NCBI RefSeq assembly: GCF_001439805.1
Contig: NZ_JYLK01000010.1
Location: 62,001-126,000 of the forward strand
Length of the DNA stretch: 64,000 nucleotides
Origin: Pseudomonas trivialis
GTDB lineage: Bacteria > Pseudomonadota > Gammaproteobacteria > Pseudomonadales > Pseudomonadaceae
Reading direction: 5' to 3'
Made by a program: the position numbers and the translations under genes. Below, one piece after another: positions 1 through 9,356 of the stretch. Numbering within the stretch: position 1 is the first letter of the stretch; each line of letters begins with the position of its first letter. The notes below the pieces were generated by a model, which searched no databases, had not been told where the DNA came from, and worked only from the letters and a program-made list of their open reading frames with translations.

Positions 1-276
1 TTCTGCGCTTTACGATAAGCAGCCGGCGTTATGGCGCTTATACGCTGCATGGTACGGGTCAGGGATGCCTGATCGGAAAAACCTGCCCGCTATGCTGCGA
101 GTGCACCGCGCCGGGTGTCACAAGTGCCGCCAGTGACTGATCGATGTAGCCACCGCGCCCCCTACATCGATTTCCATTCGGCCACGAATCGGCAGTACCA
201 ATTGAGCATGCTCGTGATGGTGATGAGGGGCTTCCCGCTCGTAGCTGCGAACCTCAAGATTCAGAAAAATTTGACG
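1..276 (-). pseudogene. Degenerate AraC-family regulator remnant, cut by the window edge
   Basis: Two pieces of an AraC-type regulator can be read on the minus strand. Positions about 276-130 encode a cupin-like sensing stretch with a His cluster (APHHHHEHAQLVLPIRGRM) that ends at a TGA. Positions about 110-1 encode the end of an AraC DNA-binding domain (AGFSDQASLTRTMQRIS, then ITPAAYRKAQ). The pieces are almost adjacent, so the middle of a normal ~270-residue protein is deleted. A TAG lies just before the AGFSDQ segment, and no start codon precedes the sensing part, where a TAG sits directly upstream. I read it as a decayed gene. The remaining bases to 348 show nothing recognisable. Confidence 0.75.
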
Positions 277-348
277 CTATCGCCCTTATCGCAAGTTTTT
301 TCATGCACCAACGGTCGGCGTTTACCTGACCCATTTATTGCTTCGCAA

Positions 349-1251
349 CTAGGTGCTCAACTGTTCCTGGAGCCACGCCAGTAGCGCTTGCACTTCAATC
401 CGCTCATCCCCGCCATTTTCTTTATAAACAGAAATGGCATGGGGCAGAGGAACATATTCTGCACAAGGTCGCACCAAAGCGCCCTCCTCAATAAGCTTTC
501 CGGCAGTTCGACGCCATCCCAATGCGATGCCATGTCCCGCGACTGCCGCCTGAAGCATCAGCGGGTAGCTATCGAACACCGTACCAGGCACATGATTCGC
601 GATCGACTTTCCAAACACCTGCAACCACTCCTCCCAGACCATAAAGTCCGGAGACGTAGAGCGATAGTGTAAAAGATGGTGCAGACAAAGTGCTTCAGGG
701 CCAAGCAATGTGCCTGTGGCAAGGTAGCTCGGACTGCACACGGGGAAGACTTCGTCAGCAGCCGTAAAGGCCAGAGCATGCAAGCCGCTGGCGCGTCCGG
801 TGCTTTGCAAGGCAACATCGAAGCGGTCGTTGAATTCGGCAATAGGCCGTGTTGAGGTCACTACTTGAACCTCGATTCCCGCCTGTTGATCCTGGAACGT
901 GGAGAGGCGTGGCATCAGCCAATAAAAGGCTTCACATAACTGGCAGAGTAAAACGACACGATTTTTGCGCCGTGATTCTCGAAGCGTAACAGCACGGTCG
1001 CTGATATTTCCCAGTGCCTCGCTCACCACGCTTCCCAACTGCCGTCCCTCCTCCGTCAAAAAGACCGCCCGATTACGCCGGACAAAGAGCTTCACACCGA
1101 GATCTTCTTCAAGACCTCGAATTTGCCGGCTGACGGCGGCTTGGGTGATGTGCAACTCATCAGCGGCCCTCGAAAAGCTTTCCAGCCGGGCAGCCGCTTC
1201 AAAAGGCAGCAAACTGGTCAGCGCAGGCAATGTCTTCCTGAGGTTATTCAT
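349..1251 (-). CDS. LysR-family transcriptional regulator (GcvA-like)
   Basis: A 300-residue protein of normal LysR length. The N-terminal winged HTH (about residues 15-75) has the typical SFSRAADELHITQAAVSRQI pattern of the GcvA/TrpI-like branch. Residues about 95-295 form the periplasmic-binding-type effector domain. It is divergent from the EamA transporter, with only 92 bp between the starts, so it probably controls that exporter and itself. The ATG start at 1251 overlaps a possible LysR box. The ligand is unknown; the partner suggests an amino acid or related metabolite. Confidence 0.9.
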   Translation of the reverse strand: MNNLRKTLPALTSLLPFEAAARLESFSRAADELHITQAAVSRQIRGLEEDLGVKLFVRRNRAVFLTEEGRQLGSVVSEALGNISDRAVTLRESRRKNRVVLLCQLCEAFYWLMPRLSTFQDQQAGIEVQVVTSTRPIAEFNDRFDVALQSTGRASGLHALAFTAADEVFPVCSPSYLATGTLLGPEALCLHHLLHYRSTSPDFMVWEEWLQVFGKSIANHVPGTVFDSYPLMLQAAVAGHGIALGWRRTAGKLIEEGALVRPCAEYVPLPHAISVYKENGGDERIEVQALLAWLQEQLST

Positions 1252-1265
1252 AATCAGTCGTTATG
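1249..1265. promoter_or_regulatory. Putative LysR-type operator over the regulator start codon
   Basis: CATAA-N7-TTATG is a perfect 5-bp inverted repeat. It resembles the ATAC-N7-GTAT core of LysR recognition sites and lies in the divergent LysR/EamA promoter region. Overlap with the LysR start codon would fit autorepression. Inference from symmetry and position only. Confidence 0.35.
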
Positions 1266-1343
1266 CATTCAGACCCGAGAACTCGTTTTTAACACACTGC
1301 GACAAAACGCAATATGAGCTGAACATCTGCCGGACCTCAGCTA

Positions 1344-2333
1344 ATGATCACCGCCCGCTCAACTATCATCACCGGCACGCTGCTCGCCGTTTTTGCGACG
1401 CTGGCCTGGGCTCTTAACTTCGTAGCGCCTTACGTCACTGGCGCCTACAGCATTTACGACCTTACGATCATCAGATTTCTGATCGCGGGTGCCTTGGGGT
1501 CGCTGGGGGTGATCCTGTGTCGTACTCAGCGGCGGTCTTTGCAACGTTCCCAGCAGTTGCTCGCCGCAGCGCTGGGCGCAATGGGATATCTAGGGTACAG
1601 CAGCTGTATTGCAGCGGGCGTGATCTTCGGTGGCCCCGTACTGACGGCGGCGTGTGTCGGATTCGTGCCTGTTCTGCTCGCCCTGCTCGGCAATGCAAAA
1701 GAGAAAACGATGCAGTGGCACCGCCTTGCCTTACCCCTGACATTCATGATGGTTGGGCTCTTCCTTGCAAATATCGGCAGCATGAATCTGGCGCAGGCAG
1801 GCAAGACGTCCTGGCTGACGGGATTATTTTTTTCTGTCCTGGCAGTGACCCTGTGGCTAGCCTTCAGTCTGCTGAATCAAAGCGCCATGGGAAAAATTCC
1901 CCGTGCTGCAACGGGCATCTGGACCAGCTTGATGATGGCGGGTGCTGGCATGGGCACCGTGTTCCTGATACCCGTTGTACACATGCTGGGGCTCTTTAAA
2001 CTCCCGAGTATGGGTTTCAGTATCACCTCGGCGGGACATCTTTATGCCTGGGCTCTGGTCATTGCGGTTATGTCTTCGGTGATCGGCGCCTGGGCCTGGA
2101 ACGCGGCGACAAAACGGCTGCCGATGGTGCTTTCCGGTCAGTTGATTTCGCTGGAATCTTTGTTCGCCGCTGTTCTCGGCTTGCTCTTTACTGGGAGGTT
2201 CCCAACACCCATAGAGGCGACAGGGCTTATTGCCGTGGTCATAGGGGCAGCAATAGCGGTTCACAGCATTCTCGGCGCAAATGAAACCATTACCTCTTCA
2301 GTGGTCACTCGCTCCAACCAACCACGCCCTTGA
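1344..2333 (+). CDS. EamA/DMT-family transporter
   Basis: A 329-residue hydrophobic protein with about ten predicted membrane helices arranged as two EamA repeats, typical of drug/metabolite transporters that export amino acids and related metabolites across the inner membrane. The first helix contains TLLAVFATLAWALNFVAPY, and the second repeat begins near residue 155. It is transcribed away from the adjacent LysR regulator, which is its likely controller. Its 3' end overlaps the end of the convergent aldehyde dehydrogenase gene by 29 bp. Substrate cannot be assigned. Confidence 0.85.
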   Translation: MITARSTIITGTLLAVFATLAWALNFVAPYVTGAYSIYDLTIIRFLIAGALGSLGVILCRTQRRSLQRSQQLLAAALGAMGYLGYSSCIAAGVIFGGPVLTAACVGFVPVLLALLGNAKEKTMQWHRLALPLTFMMVGLFLANIGSMNLAQAGKTSWLTGLFFSVLAVTLWLAFSLLNQSAMGKIPRAATGIWTSLMMAGAGMGTVFLIPVVHMLGLFKLPSMGFSITSAGHLYAWALVIAVMSSVIGAWAWNAATKRLPMVLSGQLISLESLFAAVLGLLFTGRFPTPIEATGLIAVVIGAAIAVHSILGANETITSSVVTRSNQPRP

Positions 2334-3732
2334 TTTCCAGGAAGTCGTGAATGCCCCACCCCGCGTACTCGCGGCCATTGCCGGATTGTTTGTAGCCACC
2401 AAACGGCGCGAACGTGTCCCAGCTTGGGTAGTTCAGGTACACCGAGCCGGCACGCATCTGTTTGGCAACGGCGCGGGCACGCTCGATATTACCGGACTGT
2501 ATGTAGGCCGCCAGGCCGTACACGGTGTCGTTGGCCATCTCGATGGCCTGCGCTTCGCTGTCATAGGCAATGATCGACAGCACGGGGCCGAAGATTTCTT
2601 CGCGGGCAATGGTCATCTGCGCCGTCACGTCGCCGAACACGGTGGGTCGCACGTAGTAGCCCTTGTCCAGGCCTTCGGGACGGCCCAGGCCACCGCTCAC
2701 CAGGGTGGCGCCCTCCTCGATGCCGATGGCGATCAGGCTCTGAATCTTGGCGAACTGTGCCTCGCTGATCACCGGACCGAGACTCGTGCCGGCATCCAGC
2801 GGGCTGCCGGTCACCAACTGCTCGGCGGTTGCCTTGGCAACTTCCAGGACACGGGCAAGCTGCGCTCGCGGTACCAGCATGCGTGTCGGCGCATTGCAGG
2901 ATTGCCCGGAGTTGGCAAAGCAGCGCTGCACCCCCTTGGCCACCGCCACGTCAAAGTCCGCGTCTTCCAGCAGGATATTGGCCGATTTACCGCCCAGCTC
3001 CTGAGCCACGCGTTTAACCGTATCGGCCGCCGCCTTGGCGACCAGAATGCCTGCGCGGGTGGAACCGGTGAACGAGACCATATCGACTTTCGGGTGGCTG
3101 GCCATATGTTGGCCTACATCCGCCCCGGTGCCGTTTAGCAGGTTGAACACGCCGGCGGGCACACCCGCTTCATGCATGATCTCGGCAAAGATGATGCCGG
3201 TCAGCGGTGCGATTTCGCTGGGCTTGAGCACCACGGTGCAACCGGCGGCAATGGCGGGTGCGACCTTGCAGACGATCTGGTTCAGCGGCCAGTTCCACGG
3301 TGTGATCAGGGCGCAGACGCCGATGGCTTCACGCATCACCTGAGTGATGCCGTGCACTTCGCTGAACGGGAAGGTCTCCAGGGCACTGATGGTCGACTCC
3401 AGATGCGCGCGGCCACTCCAGACCTGCGAGTCACGGGCGAAATGCAGCGGCGCGCCCATCTCCTGGCTGACGGCCTTGGCCAGGTCTTCGTAGCGCAGGT
3501 TGTAGACCCGCAGGATTTCCTTGAGCAGTGCCAGGCGTTCGCTGACGGGGGTTACAGAGAACGCGGGAAAGGCCCTGGCAGCAGCGTTGACCGCGCTGTC
3601 CACGTCCGTTGCGTTGCCCACCGCGATGCTGATGAAAGCTTGCTCGGTGGAGGGGTCGATCACCTCCAGCGTGTTCCCCGACTGGGTGTCGACCCACTGG
3701 CCATCAATGTAAAACTTGAGCGCATTGTTCAT
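2305..3732 (-). CDS. NAD(P)-dependent aldehyde dehydrogenase
   Basis: 475 residues, full length for the ALDH superfamily. It oxidises an aldehyde to the acid in the cytoplasm. Catalytic Cys279 lies in NSGQSCNAP and the general base Glu245 in QELGGKSAN; the cofactor-binding stretch TPWNWPLNQIV is near residues 144-154. It is the last gene of a minus-strand run with a glutamine-synthetase-like ligase and an aminotransferase. That suggests it oxidises a (gamma-glutamyl-)aminoaldehyde, in the manner of PuuC in putrescine degradation; the substrate is inference. Confidence 0.9.
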   Translation of the reverse strand: MNNALKFYIDGQWVDTQSGNTLEVIDPSTEQAFISIAVGNATDVDSAVNAAARAFPAFSVTPVSERLALLKEILRVYNLRYEDLAKAVSQEMGAPLHFARDSQVWSGRAHLESTISALETFPFSEVHGITQVMREAIGVCALITPWNWPLNQIVCKVAPAIAAGCTVVLKPSEIAPLTGIIFAEIMHEAGVPAGVFNLLNGTGADVGQHMASHPKVDMVSFTGSTRAGILVAKAAADTVKRVAQELGGKSANILLEDADFDVAVAKGVQRCFANSGQSCNAPTRMLVPRAQLARVLEVAKATAEQLVTGSPLDAGTSLGPVISEAQFAKIQSLIAIGIEEGATLVSGGLGRPEGLDKGYYVRPTVFGDVTAQMTIAREEIFGPVLSIIAYDSEAQAIEMANDTVYGLAAYIQSGNIERARAVAKQMRAGSVYLNYPSWDTFAPFGGYKQSGNGREYAGWGIHDFLEIKGVVGWSE

Positions 3733-3804
3733 GGTTTATCTCTGGATAATTCGGAAACAGGTGCCCTCAGCGGTCCGTTTCAAGACACGCTGACGGGCCA
3801 ACAC

Positions 3805-5172
3805 TCAGGCGTGAGTAAGGTACCACCGCCAGTCCTGCTCGCCGACCTCGGCATTGAAGGTACGAAACTCGCGCCACTTGATCGCCAGGAACACCTTCAT
3901 GAATTCAGCGCCCAGCGCCTCGCGTGCCCAGGTTGAACCCTGCAATGCCTGCAACGCTGTCAGCCAGTCGGTGGGTAGAAAATCGGTCGCCTGCTCATAG
4001 CCGTTGCCCACAATCGCCGCGCCAGGATCGCTCTGATGCGTGATGCCGTGGTGAATGCCCGCCAGTAAGGCGGCAGCGGCGAGATAGGGGTTCGCATCGG
4101 CCCCGCAAATGCGGTGTTCGATGTGCCGACTGATCGCGGGGCCGCCGGGCACGCGGAACGACACCGTACGATTGTTGACGCCCCAGCTTTTGGCCAGCGG
4201 CGCGTAACTGCCGGTCTGAAACCGGCGGTAGGAGTTGGCATGGGGGCAAAAGATCGCCAGCGAGTCGAACAAGGTTGCCATCATCCCGCCAATGGAGTGA
4301 CGCAACAGCGGCGTGCCCTGTGGGTCTTCGCTCGCATACAGGTTGTTGCCCTGCTCGTCGGCGAGGCTCACGTGCAGGTGCAGACCGCTGCCGGCCTGAT
4401 CGCTGAACGGCTTGGCCATGAAACACGCTTGCAGCCCGTGTTTGTTGGCCACACCCTTGACCAGGCGTTTGTAACGTACGCCTTCATCAATGGCCTGGAG
4501 TGCGTCGAAACGGTGCTCCAGCGTCAACTCGAGCTGGCCCGGCGCGTACTCGGAGATTGCCGTGCGTACCGGTAACCCCTGCAGCGCGCAGGCTGCGTAG
4601 AGGTCATCAAGAAACGGTTGAACCTGTTCGAGTTCGTATACGCCATACACCTGCGGAGCCACCGGACGAACGCCATTGGTTTGCTGCGCCGGCTGCGGTC
4701 GCCCGTTGACGTCGCGCTGTTGGTCCAGCAGGTAGAACTCCAACTCAACGGCCATGACCGGATGGAAGCCATCGGCTTTGAGCTGCTCGATGGTGTTCAC
4801 CAGCACATGACGCGGGTCCGCCGGTGCGGCGGGAAGACCTTGGGTCGGGTGCATGCTGACCTGCACTTGCCCGGTGGGATGGGTGCGCCAGGGTTGCAGG
4901 GTCAGGCTTCCCGGCAAGGGATAGGTCCAGCAATCAGCGTCAGCGACATCCCAGACCAGGCCTGTGTCGTCAACGTCTTCACCCTGCACGGTCAGGGCGA
5001 GAATGGAACTTGGCAGTGGCCGACCGTTTTCGTAGATCGCCAGCAGCTCATCACGGTGCAACAGTTTGCCCCGTGGCACGCCATTCGCGTCGATCAGGAA
5101 CAACTCGATGCTCAGCACTTCAGGGTGTGCGGCCAGATAATCCTCGGCCTCTTTTCTATCAGCAAATTGCAT
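3805..5172 (-). CDS. Glutamine-synthetase-family ligase (gamma-glutamylpolyamine synthetase-like)
   Basis: About 455 residues with the GS beta-grasp N-terminus and catalytic domain. Visible GS signatures are the metal/glutamate site ELEFYLLD, the GSGLHLHVSL stretch and NRTVSFRVPGG (Arg substrate binding). It is probably not housekeeping GlnA: it lacks the adenylylation loop context and sits with catabolic genes, as PuuA/SpuI-type enzymes do, which join glutamate to an amine using ATP. An upstream in-frame ATG at 5193 exists, but AGAGGT is placed correctly for the ATG at 5172, which I prefer. Downstream ALDH and upstream aminotransferase suggest one pathway. The amine is unknown. Confidence 0.85.
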   Translation of the reverse strand: MQFADRKEAEDYLAAHPEVLSIELFLIDANGVPRGKLLHRDELLAIYENGRPLPSSILALTVQGEDVDDTGLVWDVADADCWTYPLPGSLTLQPWRTHPTGQVQVSMHPTQGLPAAPADPRHVLVNTIEQLKADGFHPVMAVELEFYLLDQQRDVNGRPQPAQQTNGVRPVAPQVYGVYELEQVQPFLDDLYAACALQGLPVRTAISEYAPGQLELTLEHRFDALQAIDEGVRYKRLVKGVANKHGLQACFMAKPFSDQAGSGLHLHVSLADEQGNNLYASEDPQGTPLLRHSIGGMMATLFDSLAIFCPHANSYRRFQTGSYAPLAKSWGVNNRTVSFRVPGGPAISRHIEHRICGADANPYLAAAALLAGIHHGITHQSDPGAAIVGNGYEQATDFLPTDWLTALQALQGSTWAREALGAEFMKVFLAIKWREFRTFNAEVGEQDWRWYLTHA

Positions 5173-5235
5173 GTCAGACCTCTTGGCGTTCATTCGAGCG
5201 CCCTGGCAGTATTTGAAAAAAACGCGGCGTCACCG

Positions 5236-6630
5236 TTATGAAGAAATGACCCGGGCGCCTGGCAGGGCAAGCAGCGTGGTCAGCGCGTTATCCAGCTCGC
5301 CGAGCAGCCTGTCGACATCCGCCTCACTGGTTTGCGGGCAGCACAGGGTCATGTTGTGAAAAGGCGTGATCAGGATGCCGCGATTGATCAGGTAGAGATG
5401 CAGCGCCATTTGAAGGCTGTCATGAAAAGCAGCCTCGGCTTGCGCACCTGTCCTTGGCGGTGTGGCACAGAATTGAAATTCACAACGGGCACCCAGCTCG
5501 GTGACAGACCAGTTCAGTTGATGGCGCTTGAACAACGCGCGAAATCCCTGGGCCAGTCTTGAGGCGACAGACAGCATGTGCTGGTAGGCAGACGCCGTCA
5601 TGACCTCTTCAAGGCTGGCGCGCATGCAACGCATTGCCAGCGCGTTGGCGGACAGTGTTGTTCCCATGCCGCTGTGACCGTGGCCGCCGCCCTCTGCGTT
5701 CATTTGCACGTCGCGCATGGCCTGGGCCACCTGCTCGGTCACGCCAAATACCGCGCAAGGCACGCCCCCTGCGATGGGCTTGCCCACCACGAAAAAGTCG
5801 GGCTCCAGCACCCATTGGCGCGTGCATCCACCCAGGCCGGTGGAAATCGTGTGGGTCTCATCAATGACCAGCAGGCTGCCATATTGACGGGTCAACTCGC
5901 GGCACTTTTGCATGAACCCGGGATCGGGCAGGACCATGCCGATGTTCGTCATCGCTGGCTCGCACATCAGCGCGCACACATCGCCCTGGGCTAACGCAGC
6001 CTCCAGTGCGGCGACATCGTTGAACGGGATGGATCGGCTGTATTGGCTCAAGTCATAGGCCTGGCCCACAAGCCCTGGACGGGGCACTGTCTTGCCGTCG
6101 CGGTAGCGCACCATCACGTCATCCACGGTGCCGTGGTAGCAGCCGTCGAACACCAGCAGGACATTGCGCCGGGTGATGGCGCGCGCCCAGCGCAGCACAT
6201 AACGGTTGGCGTCAGTCGCATTGGCCGTCACCTGCCAGTAAGGCAGCCCAAATTGCTGAGCCAGCAACTCGCCGCACACCACCGCGTCCTCGCCGGGCAG
6301 CATGGTGGTCAAGCCATTGTTCGCCTGCTCGGCGATGGCACGGGCAACAGGATCAGGTGAATGGCCGAACATCGTGCCGGTGTCGCCCAGGCAAAAGTCA
6401 ATGTATTCATGATCGTCAACGTCGGTGAAGCGTGCGCCTTTGGCGCGCTGCACGAAGAGCGGCGAAGGCATCGACCAGTCGCTCATCCAGTGCATGGGCA
6501 CACCGTTGAACAGATTCGCCCTGGCACGCTTGGCCAGCGCCATCGACGTTGGGTTGCTTTCCATGAAACGCTCACGCTCGGAGGCGGTAAAAACAGCAAT
6601 CGCTGATTCATTGATTCCACTTTTCGACAT
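5236..6630 (-). CDS. Class III PLP aminotransferase (glutamate-1-semialdehyde aminomutase-like)
   Basis: About 464 residues with the fold-type I PLP pattern. Lys284 in VVGKPIAGG should form the Schiff base, and Asp258 in LLVIDETHT binds the pyridine nitrogen. GCYHGTVDDV matches the substrate-loop region of HemL-like transaminases. It is unlikely to be HemL itself, because it lies in a catabolic cluster with a GS-like ligase, ALDH and SDR. The usual GSAM TANAT-like segment (ANATDANRY) is present. The ATG at 6630 has GGGGTG seven bases upstream; a TTG six bases earlier is less likely. It probably transfers an amino group from an omega- or beta-amino compound to a keto acid. Confidence 0.85.
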   Translation of the reverse strand: MSKSGINESAIAVFTASERERFMESNPTSMALAKRARANLFNGVPMHWMSDWSMPSPLFVQRAKGARFTDVDDHEYIDFCLGDTGTMFGHSPDPVARAIAEQANNGLTTMLPGEDAVVCGELLAQQFGLPYWQVTANATDANRYVLRWARAITRRNVLLVFDGCYHGTVDDVMVRYRDGKTVPRPGLVGQAYDLSQYSRSIPFNDVAALEAALAQGDVCALMCEPAMTNIGMVLPDPGFMQKCRELTRQYGSLLVIDETHTISTGLGGCTRQWVLEPDFFVVGKPIAGGVPCAVFGVTEQVAQAMRDVQMNAEGGGHGHSGMGTTLSANALAMRCMRASLEEVMTASAYQHMLSVASRLAQGFRALFKRHQLNWSVTELGARCEFQFCATPPRTGAQAEAAFHDSLQMALHLYLINRGILITPFHNMTLCCPQTSEADVDRLLGELDNALTTLLALPGARVISS

Positions 6631-6716
6631 GATCAAACACCCCGTGTTGATGACAAAAATCGGTTAAACGTCGTTGCCGCTCGGACAGGAACACTCAACT
6701 GCCCTCTTTCCTGACC

Positions 6717-7514
6717 TCAGGCTCGCGGAGCCTTGTTCTCGATCAGGCAGTTGCCGCCATCCACTACAATGACTTCACCGGTGATGTAACTGGATTCAGG
6801 CGACGCCAGAAATGCAACCGCCGCAGCTACTTCGCGAGGACTGCCTGCCCGGCCCATCGGGGTGAAGCGCCCCGCCTCGGCTTCAACGGGTGAGGTTGAC
6901 CCCGTCGTGATCCAGCCAGGCGCAACGTTGTTGACGGTGACCCCTTGCCTGGCGACTTCAAGTGCAAGCCCCATGCTCATGCCCACCATCGCGGCCTTGG
7001 CGGCGCTATAAGCCGCCTCGCCCGGGTTGCTGCAGCGGGTGCCTGTGATGGAGCTGATATTCACAATGCGCCCGTAATTTCGCGCCCTCATACCGGCCAG
7101 AACGGCTCGCGTCAGAAGAAAGGCCGTGGTCAGGTTTCTGCCCAGTGAAAGATTCCACTCCTGCAGTTCCATCGTTGCCAATTCCGAGAACACCTCGGGG
7201 CTTCCTTGCATGGCCATGCCGGCATTGTTCACGAGAATATCGATCCGTCCCCAGACGGACTCCGCCCACTGGCTCAATTCGCGCACCTGACGTTCGTCAG
7301 TGAGGTCGGCTGGCCGGCCCTCAACGTCAAATCCCTCAAGACGTAACTCTTTAACCCGGTCCGCAATGCGGTGGCTGCTGGCAGTGATGATCAACCTGGC
7401 CCCGGATGCACCTAGCCTGCGAGCAATAGCCATGCCGATCCCGGATTCACTCCCGGCACCACTGACGAGTGCAACATGCCCTCTCAATTGCGTATCCAAC
7501 AGGGTGTGCCCCAC
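6717..7514 (-). CDS. SDR-family oxidoreductase
   Basis: A classical short-chain dehydrogenase with the Rossmann motif GAGSESGIG near the N-terminus, NNAG, the active Ser in [15 protein letters not shown] as YxxxK, and a C-terminus with [11 protein letters not shown]. It interconverts a secondary alcohol and ketone with NAD(P)H. No ATG precedes the fold. The candidates are GTG at 7514 ([10 protein letters not shown], chosen), a TTG four codons later, or a TTG at 7571 that would add 19 atypical residues. It precedes the aminotransferase in the same orientation and is divergent from a LysR gene, its likely regulator. Confidence 0.8.
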   Translation of the reverse strand: MGHTLLDTQLRGHVALVSGAGSESGIGMAIARRLGASGARLIITASSHRIADRVKELRLEGFDVEGRPADLTDERQVRELSQWAESVWGRIDILVNNAGMAMQGSPEVFSELATMELQEWNLSLGRNLTTAFLLTRAVLAGMRARNYGRIVNISSITGTRCSNPGEAAYSAAKAAMVGMSMGLALEVARQGVTVNNVAPGWITTGSTSPVEAEAGRFTPMGRAGSPREVAAAVAFLASPESSYITGEVIVVDGGNCLIENKAPRA

Positions 7515-7553
7515 GTATTCAATGTGAAAGAGAGTAGAAACTAGGCGAATAAA

Positions 7554-7582
7554 TCTGATACATAAAGACAATCATCATCAGA
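7554..7582. promoter_or_regulatory. Putative LysR operator in the SDR/LysR divergent region
   Basis: TCTGAT and ATCAGA form a perfect inverted repeat separated by 17 bases, in the 84-bp gap between the divergent SDR and LysR starts. Position and symmetry suit a LysR site. Not a strong consensus match. Confidence 0.3.
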
Positions 7583-7598
7583 AAATCTGACAACCCCC

Positions 7599-8504
7599 AT
7601 GGCGTTTACCAGTGAGTCACTCAAAATTTTCCTCGCGGTCATCGACAGCGGATCCTTTTCGGCGGCGGCGCGAAAATTAGGCCGGGTACCCTCAGCCGTC
7701 AACATGGCGGTGTCGCAGCTTGAAGCAGAGCTGGATTTGTTGCTTTTTGACCGATCAACTCGCAAAGCCATTCCTACGGCCGCCGCCAAAGCACTTGAGC
7801 CCCAGGCACGACAGGTCGCGAGCCAGATAAACCTGTTGGATGCGCATGCCCTCCAGCTGCATCAGGGGTTGGAAGAGCGCCTGGTCTTTGCGATGGCGCC
7901 GGAGTTGCAAACAGGCGTATGGAATCGTCCGCTGTCGATTATCGCCAGGGAGTTCCCCACGCTTGAAATCGAGATTCGCTCCGCGTCCCATCCGGAGGCA
8001 ATGCGCATGCTCCATGAAGGGCGTGTGCAATTGGCACTTGGATTTGAACGACCAGGGCTTGACGAGCGGGAAACATTTCTTGAAGCGGGGAGCCAGTTGT
8101 TAGTAGCGGTTGCTGCTCCAGATCACCCTGCGGCCGCCGGCAAGAAAAGCCCTTTAAGTGAGGAGCAACTGGTAAACGTGCGGCAGATCATCGTCGCCAC
8201 AGGAGGACCTGCGGACTCTGACCCACGTGTTGTGCTGTCGCGGCGGCTTTGGCACAGCGACAATTATCTGGCCACGCTGGACCTGGTGCAGCAAGGATTG
8301 GGTTGGGCCTATCTTCCAAAATCGCTGGTACACCCTCTCATCACCTCAGGCGCATTGACGGAGGTGGTGTTTGACTACATGCCGAGTCAGATGCGGCTAT
8401 GGGTCGATATCATCTGGGTAAAAAACCGGCCCCTGGGCCTGGGCGCGCTTCGTTACCTGAGCCTGATACGCGAAATTACGGAGGGGGAGCCTCGTCGTAT
8501 TTGA
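7599..8504 (+). CDS. LysR-family transcriptional regulator
   Basis: 301 residues. The HTH spans about residues 5-62 (SGSFSAAARKLGRVPSAVNM), followed by an effector-binding domain from about residue 90 to the end, with a late GLGWAYLPKSLV segment typical of the family. The ATG at 7599 has no visible Shine-Dalgarno sequence (it follows CAACCCCC), so translation may be weak or leaderless. It is divergent from the SDR at 6717-7514 and convergent with the SDR at 8548-9306; either could be a target. Confidence 0.88.
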   Translation: MAFTSESLKIFLAVIDSGSFSAAARKLGRVPSAVNMAVSQLEAELDLLLFDRSTRKAIPTAAAKALEPQARQVASQINLLDAHALQLHQGLEERLVFAMAPELQTGVWNRPLSIIAREFPTLEIEIRSASHPEAMRMLHEGRVQLALGFERPGLDERETFLEAGSQLLVAVAAPDHPAAAGKKSPLSEEQLVNVRQIIVATGGPADSDPRVVLSRRLWHSDNYLATLDLVQQGLGWAYLPKSLVHPLITSGALTEVVFDYMPSQMRLWVDIIWVKNRPLGLGALRYLSLIREITEGEPRRI

Positions 8505-8547
8505 TGAGTAACAGTGCACATTGAGGATAGGCATCAATGGGCCATTG

Positions 8548-9306
8548 TCAGTGTCCAGCGGAGACGCCGCAATCAATCGCCATGTCCGCGCCAGTGATGG
8601 ATCGCGCACCGGGTTGGCACAGGAAAAACGCCAGCTCGGCAACTTCTTCCGGCTGGATAAATCGGGCGCGGGCACCTTGGGGGTACTTGTCCAACAGATC
8701 CTGATAGTAGGCCTGAGGGTTTCCCTGTCCATATTGAGTGGCTTGAAACTTGAGCATTGGGGTTTCGATATCACCTGGGGAAATAGCGTTGCAGCGCACG
8801 CCAAAAGGTGCCAGGTCCAATGCCAGGGTTTTTGTCAGCAGGGTCACGCCGCCCTTGCTTGCGCAATAAGCGGCGGCGTTTCGATTGCCTTGCCGGCCGG
8901 CATCGCTTGAAATATTCAGGATCGAACCCTCTGATAATTTCAGATGGGGAATGGCGGCTGAGCACATAAAGAACGTAGCCTTCAGGTTCACGTCCAGAAC
9001 GAGGTCGAAATCCTCTTCGGTAAACGCTTCAACCGGACCTTCGCGCCATACTCCCGCAGCGTTGATCAATACATCCAGCCGGCCCATCGCCCTAACGGCT
9101 GCATCAACGGCCGCGGCACACACAGCGGGTTGACGGATATCACCGCAAAAAATGCCTGACACCTGATATTCAACCTGTAGGTCTGCGAGCTTTTTCGCGT
9201 CCAGATCTGTCGCGAAAACCTTGAAGTCTTCTTTTAAAAAACGCTCAACCAACGCGCGGCCAACACCACCTGCTGCGCCAGTGATAAGTACAGTTCGAGT
9301 GGCCAT
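8548..9306 (-). CDS. SDR-family NAD(P)-dependent oxidoreductase
   Basis: 252 residues from the ATG at 9306, chosen because AGGAGG lies five bases upstream; a TTG at 9321 would start before that site. Classical SDR features are TGAAGGVG (cofactor glycine motif), NAAG, Ser in NISSDAG, YCASK as YxxxK, and the C-terminal ITGADMAIDCG. It probably oxidises or reduces a small alcohol or ketone. It stands alone on the minus strand, convergent with LysR and 50 bp after the gamma-glutamyltransferase start-distal end. No substrate can be assigned. Confidence 0.87.
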   Translation of the reverse strand: MATRTVLITGAAGGVGRALVERFLKEDFKVFATDLDAKKLADLQVEYQVSGIFCGDIRQPAVCAAAVDAAVRAMGRLDVLINAAGVWREGPVEAFTEEDFDLVLDVNLKATFFMCSAAIPHLKLSEGSILNISSDAGRQGNRNAAAYCASKGGVTLLTKTLALDLAPFGVRCNAISPGDIETPMLKFQATQYGQGNPQAYYQDLLDKYPQGARARFIQPEEVAELAFFLCQPGARSITGADMAIDCGVSAGH

Positions 9307-9356
9307 GGAACCTCCTGCCAAAGATAAAATTCAAGAACCTGTGGGATGCGTCCAGC

